From JAFDXJ01 sp039811225 (GTDB lineage: Bacteria > Bacteroidota > Bacteroidia > Chitinophagales > Chitinophagaceae), in NCBI GenBank assembly GCA_039811225.1, contig JBDHYG010000003.1, forward strand, positions 62,001-126,000: a stretch of 64,000 nt of DNA, given 5' to 3'. The translations under genes were made by a program, and so were the position numbers. Positions 63,163 to 64,000 of the stretch are shown here, piece by piece. A model generated the notes under the pieces. It saw nothing but the letters and a program-made list of their open reading frames with translations. It searched no databases and was not told the origin of the DNA. Every line of letters begins with the position of its first letter. The stretch's first letter is position 1.

Positions 63163-64000
63163 TTATTCCGTCCGCAAACTCTTCACCGGATTTGTCATCG
63201 CTGCTTTGATGGCCTGGAAACTAATAGTCAGTAGGGAAATCAAAAAAGCGGAAAGCCCGGATAGGATAAAAACCCATATAGACATGGGCGTTCTGTATTC
63301 GTATTGCTGCAACCATCCATGTAAAAAGTACCAAGCAACCGGAATGGCGATGGCACAGGAAATCAAAATTAACCAGGCAAATTCTTTAGACAACATGTGC
63401 CAAAGATTATATATTGATGCGCCCAACACTTTGCGCACACCAATTTCTTTCTTTCGCTGCTCTGCTACAAAGGATGCAAGGCCAAACAAACCCAGACAGG
63501 AAATAAATATGGCCAGGATGGTGAAGAATGTTGCCAGGCTGCCGATGCGTTGTTCTGCGGCAAACTTATGTGCATAGTCTTCATCATTGAAAGTGTAAGA
63601 GAAAGGCGCTGCCGGATCATATTTTTTAAATACCGTTTCGATGCGGGCCAATGCTGTTTTTACGGGTATATCTTTTTTTAGCGCTACCGTTATAACATTA
63701 GCCCACTCAGGGTTATAGAAAAAGATGGTGGGTTTTACAGGCGTATAAGGTGATTCCATGATCATATCTTTGATGACACCTATAACTGTAAAATTTTTAT
63801 CATTGAACTGGATCGTTTGCCCAACAATATCTTTTTTCATTCCAATTTGTTTCACCGCGGCTTCATTCACAATCATGGCCATACTGTCCGTAGCAAAATC
63901 TTTAGAGAAATCCCGGCCAGCTTTTATTTCCCAGCCAATTGTTTTTCCAAAATCAAGTGTTACGCCGATGGTCCCAAAAGCCGGGATGCTATTGGGATCT
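63163..64000 (-). CDS. ABC transporter permease, MacB/FtsX type (N-terminal part beyond the window)
   Basis: The C-terminal portion, about 279 residues, of another MacB-type permease. The frame is open without interruption to the last base of the window; the segment before the first ATG (63882) reads IPAFGTIGVTLDFG and AGRDFSKDFATD, typical of the second MacB core domain, so the ATG at 63882 is not the true start. A coupling segment GVRKVLGASIYNLWHMLSKE and four hydrophobic helices follow, ending in NPVKSLRTE. Its full size should be about 800 residues if it resembles its neighbour. Confidence 0.87.
   Translation of the reverse strand, partial: DPNSIPAFGTIGVTLDFGKTIGWEIKAGRDFSKDFATDSMAMIVNEAAVKQIGMKKDIVGQTIQFNDKNFTVIGVIKDMIMESPYTPVKPTIFFYNPEWANVITVALKKDIPVKTALARIETVFKKYDPAAPFSYTFNDEDYAHKFAAEQRIGSLATFFTILAIFISCLGLFGLASFVAEQRKKEIGVRKVLGASIYNLWHMLSKEFAWLILISCAIAIPVAWYFLHGWLQQYEYRTPMSIWVFILSGLSAFLISLLTISFQAIKAAMTNPVKSLRTE

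Overview
The window is chromosomal DNA from a member of the Bacteroidota, most likely Chitinophagaceae or a close relative (family level is inference). The signs are: a PorP/SprF-type protein and a secreted protein with a C-terminal type IX secretion (T9SS) sorting domain; a short primary sigma factor of 285 residues; two TonB-dependent receptors with N-terminal carboxypeptidase-like domains; a 7TMR-DISM histidine kinase; several large FtsX/MacB-type permeases; and promoters of the Bacteroidota form TTTG-N19-21-TAnnTTTG with little sign of Shine-Dalgarno sequences. No insertion sequence, phage gene, integrase or CRISPR array was seen. The left and middle parts look like ordinary core genome, with accessory transport and signalling modules set between.

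Layout. 0-4.3 kb: PorP-like protein, the GTPase pair era-der, initiator tRNA-fMet with its own promoter and terminator, and a small DUF2807-type exported protein built on seven SGGSI repeats. 4.4-6.9 kb: a TPP riboswitch directly in front of a TonB-dependent receptor, so probably a thiamin-uptake receptor. 7-11.6 kb: a truncated-haemoglobin/ClC-channel pair, a serine hydrolase and an alpha/beta hydrolase. 11.6-23.2 kb: housekeeping genes: RelA/SpoT, pgi, threonine aldolase, rpoD, pfkA, pyk, a GH20 hexosaminidase and a polyprenyl synthase.

23.3-28.6 kb: a compact leftward operon encoding a GNAT-like acyltransferase, an ICMT/PEMT-type membrane methyltransferase, a 7TM histidine kinase and a REC-histidine kinase. 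A lone response regulator with a closely related REC domain lies divergently beside it. This is the best candidate in the window for an undescribed system: synthesis and modification of a small, perhaps lipid-like signal coupled to its sensing. 28.7-37.4 kb: thioredoxin, a TolC-ABC ATPase-ABC permease operon with no adaptor gene, a beta-carbonic anhydrase and clpB. 37.6-43.3 kb: queG, then a TetR-controlled TolC/EmrA/EmrB-type efflux operon whose promoter lies inside a 37-bp dyad.

43.3-64 kb: a small outer-membrane barrel protein, an S9 peptidase and a beta-lactamase-fold hydrolase, an MFS transporter, an ABC-F protein, a DUF3347 protein followed by a TonB-dependent receptor, an unusually long signal peptidase I, a T9SS cargo protein beside a TPR-type histidine kinase/LuxR-type regulator pair, and two tandem ABC permeases, the second cut by the window end. 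Promoter and terminator calls come from motif matching by eye; functions come from motifs recognised in the translations, with no database search.
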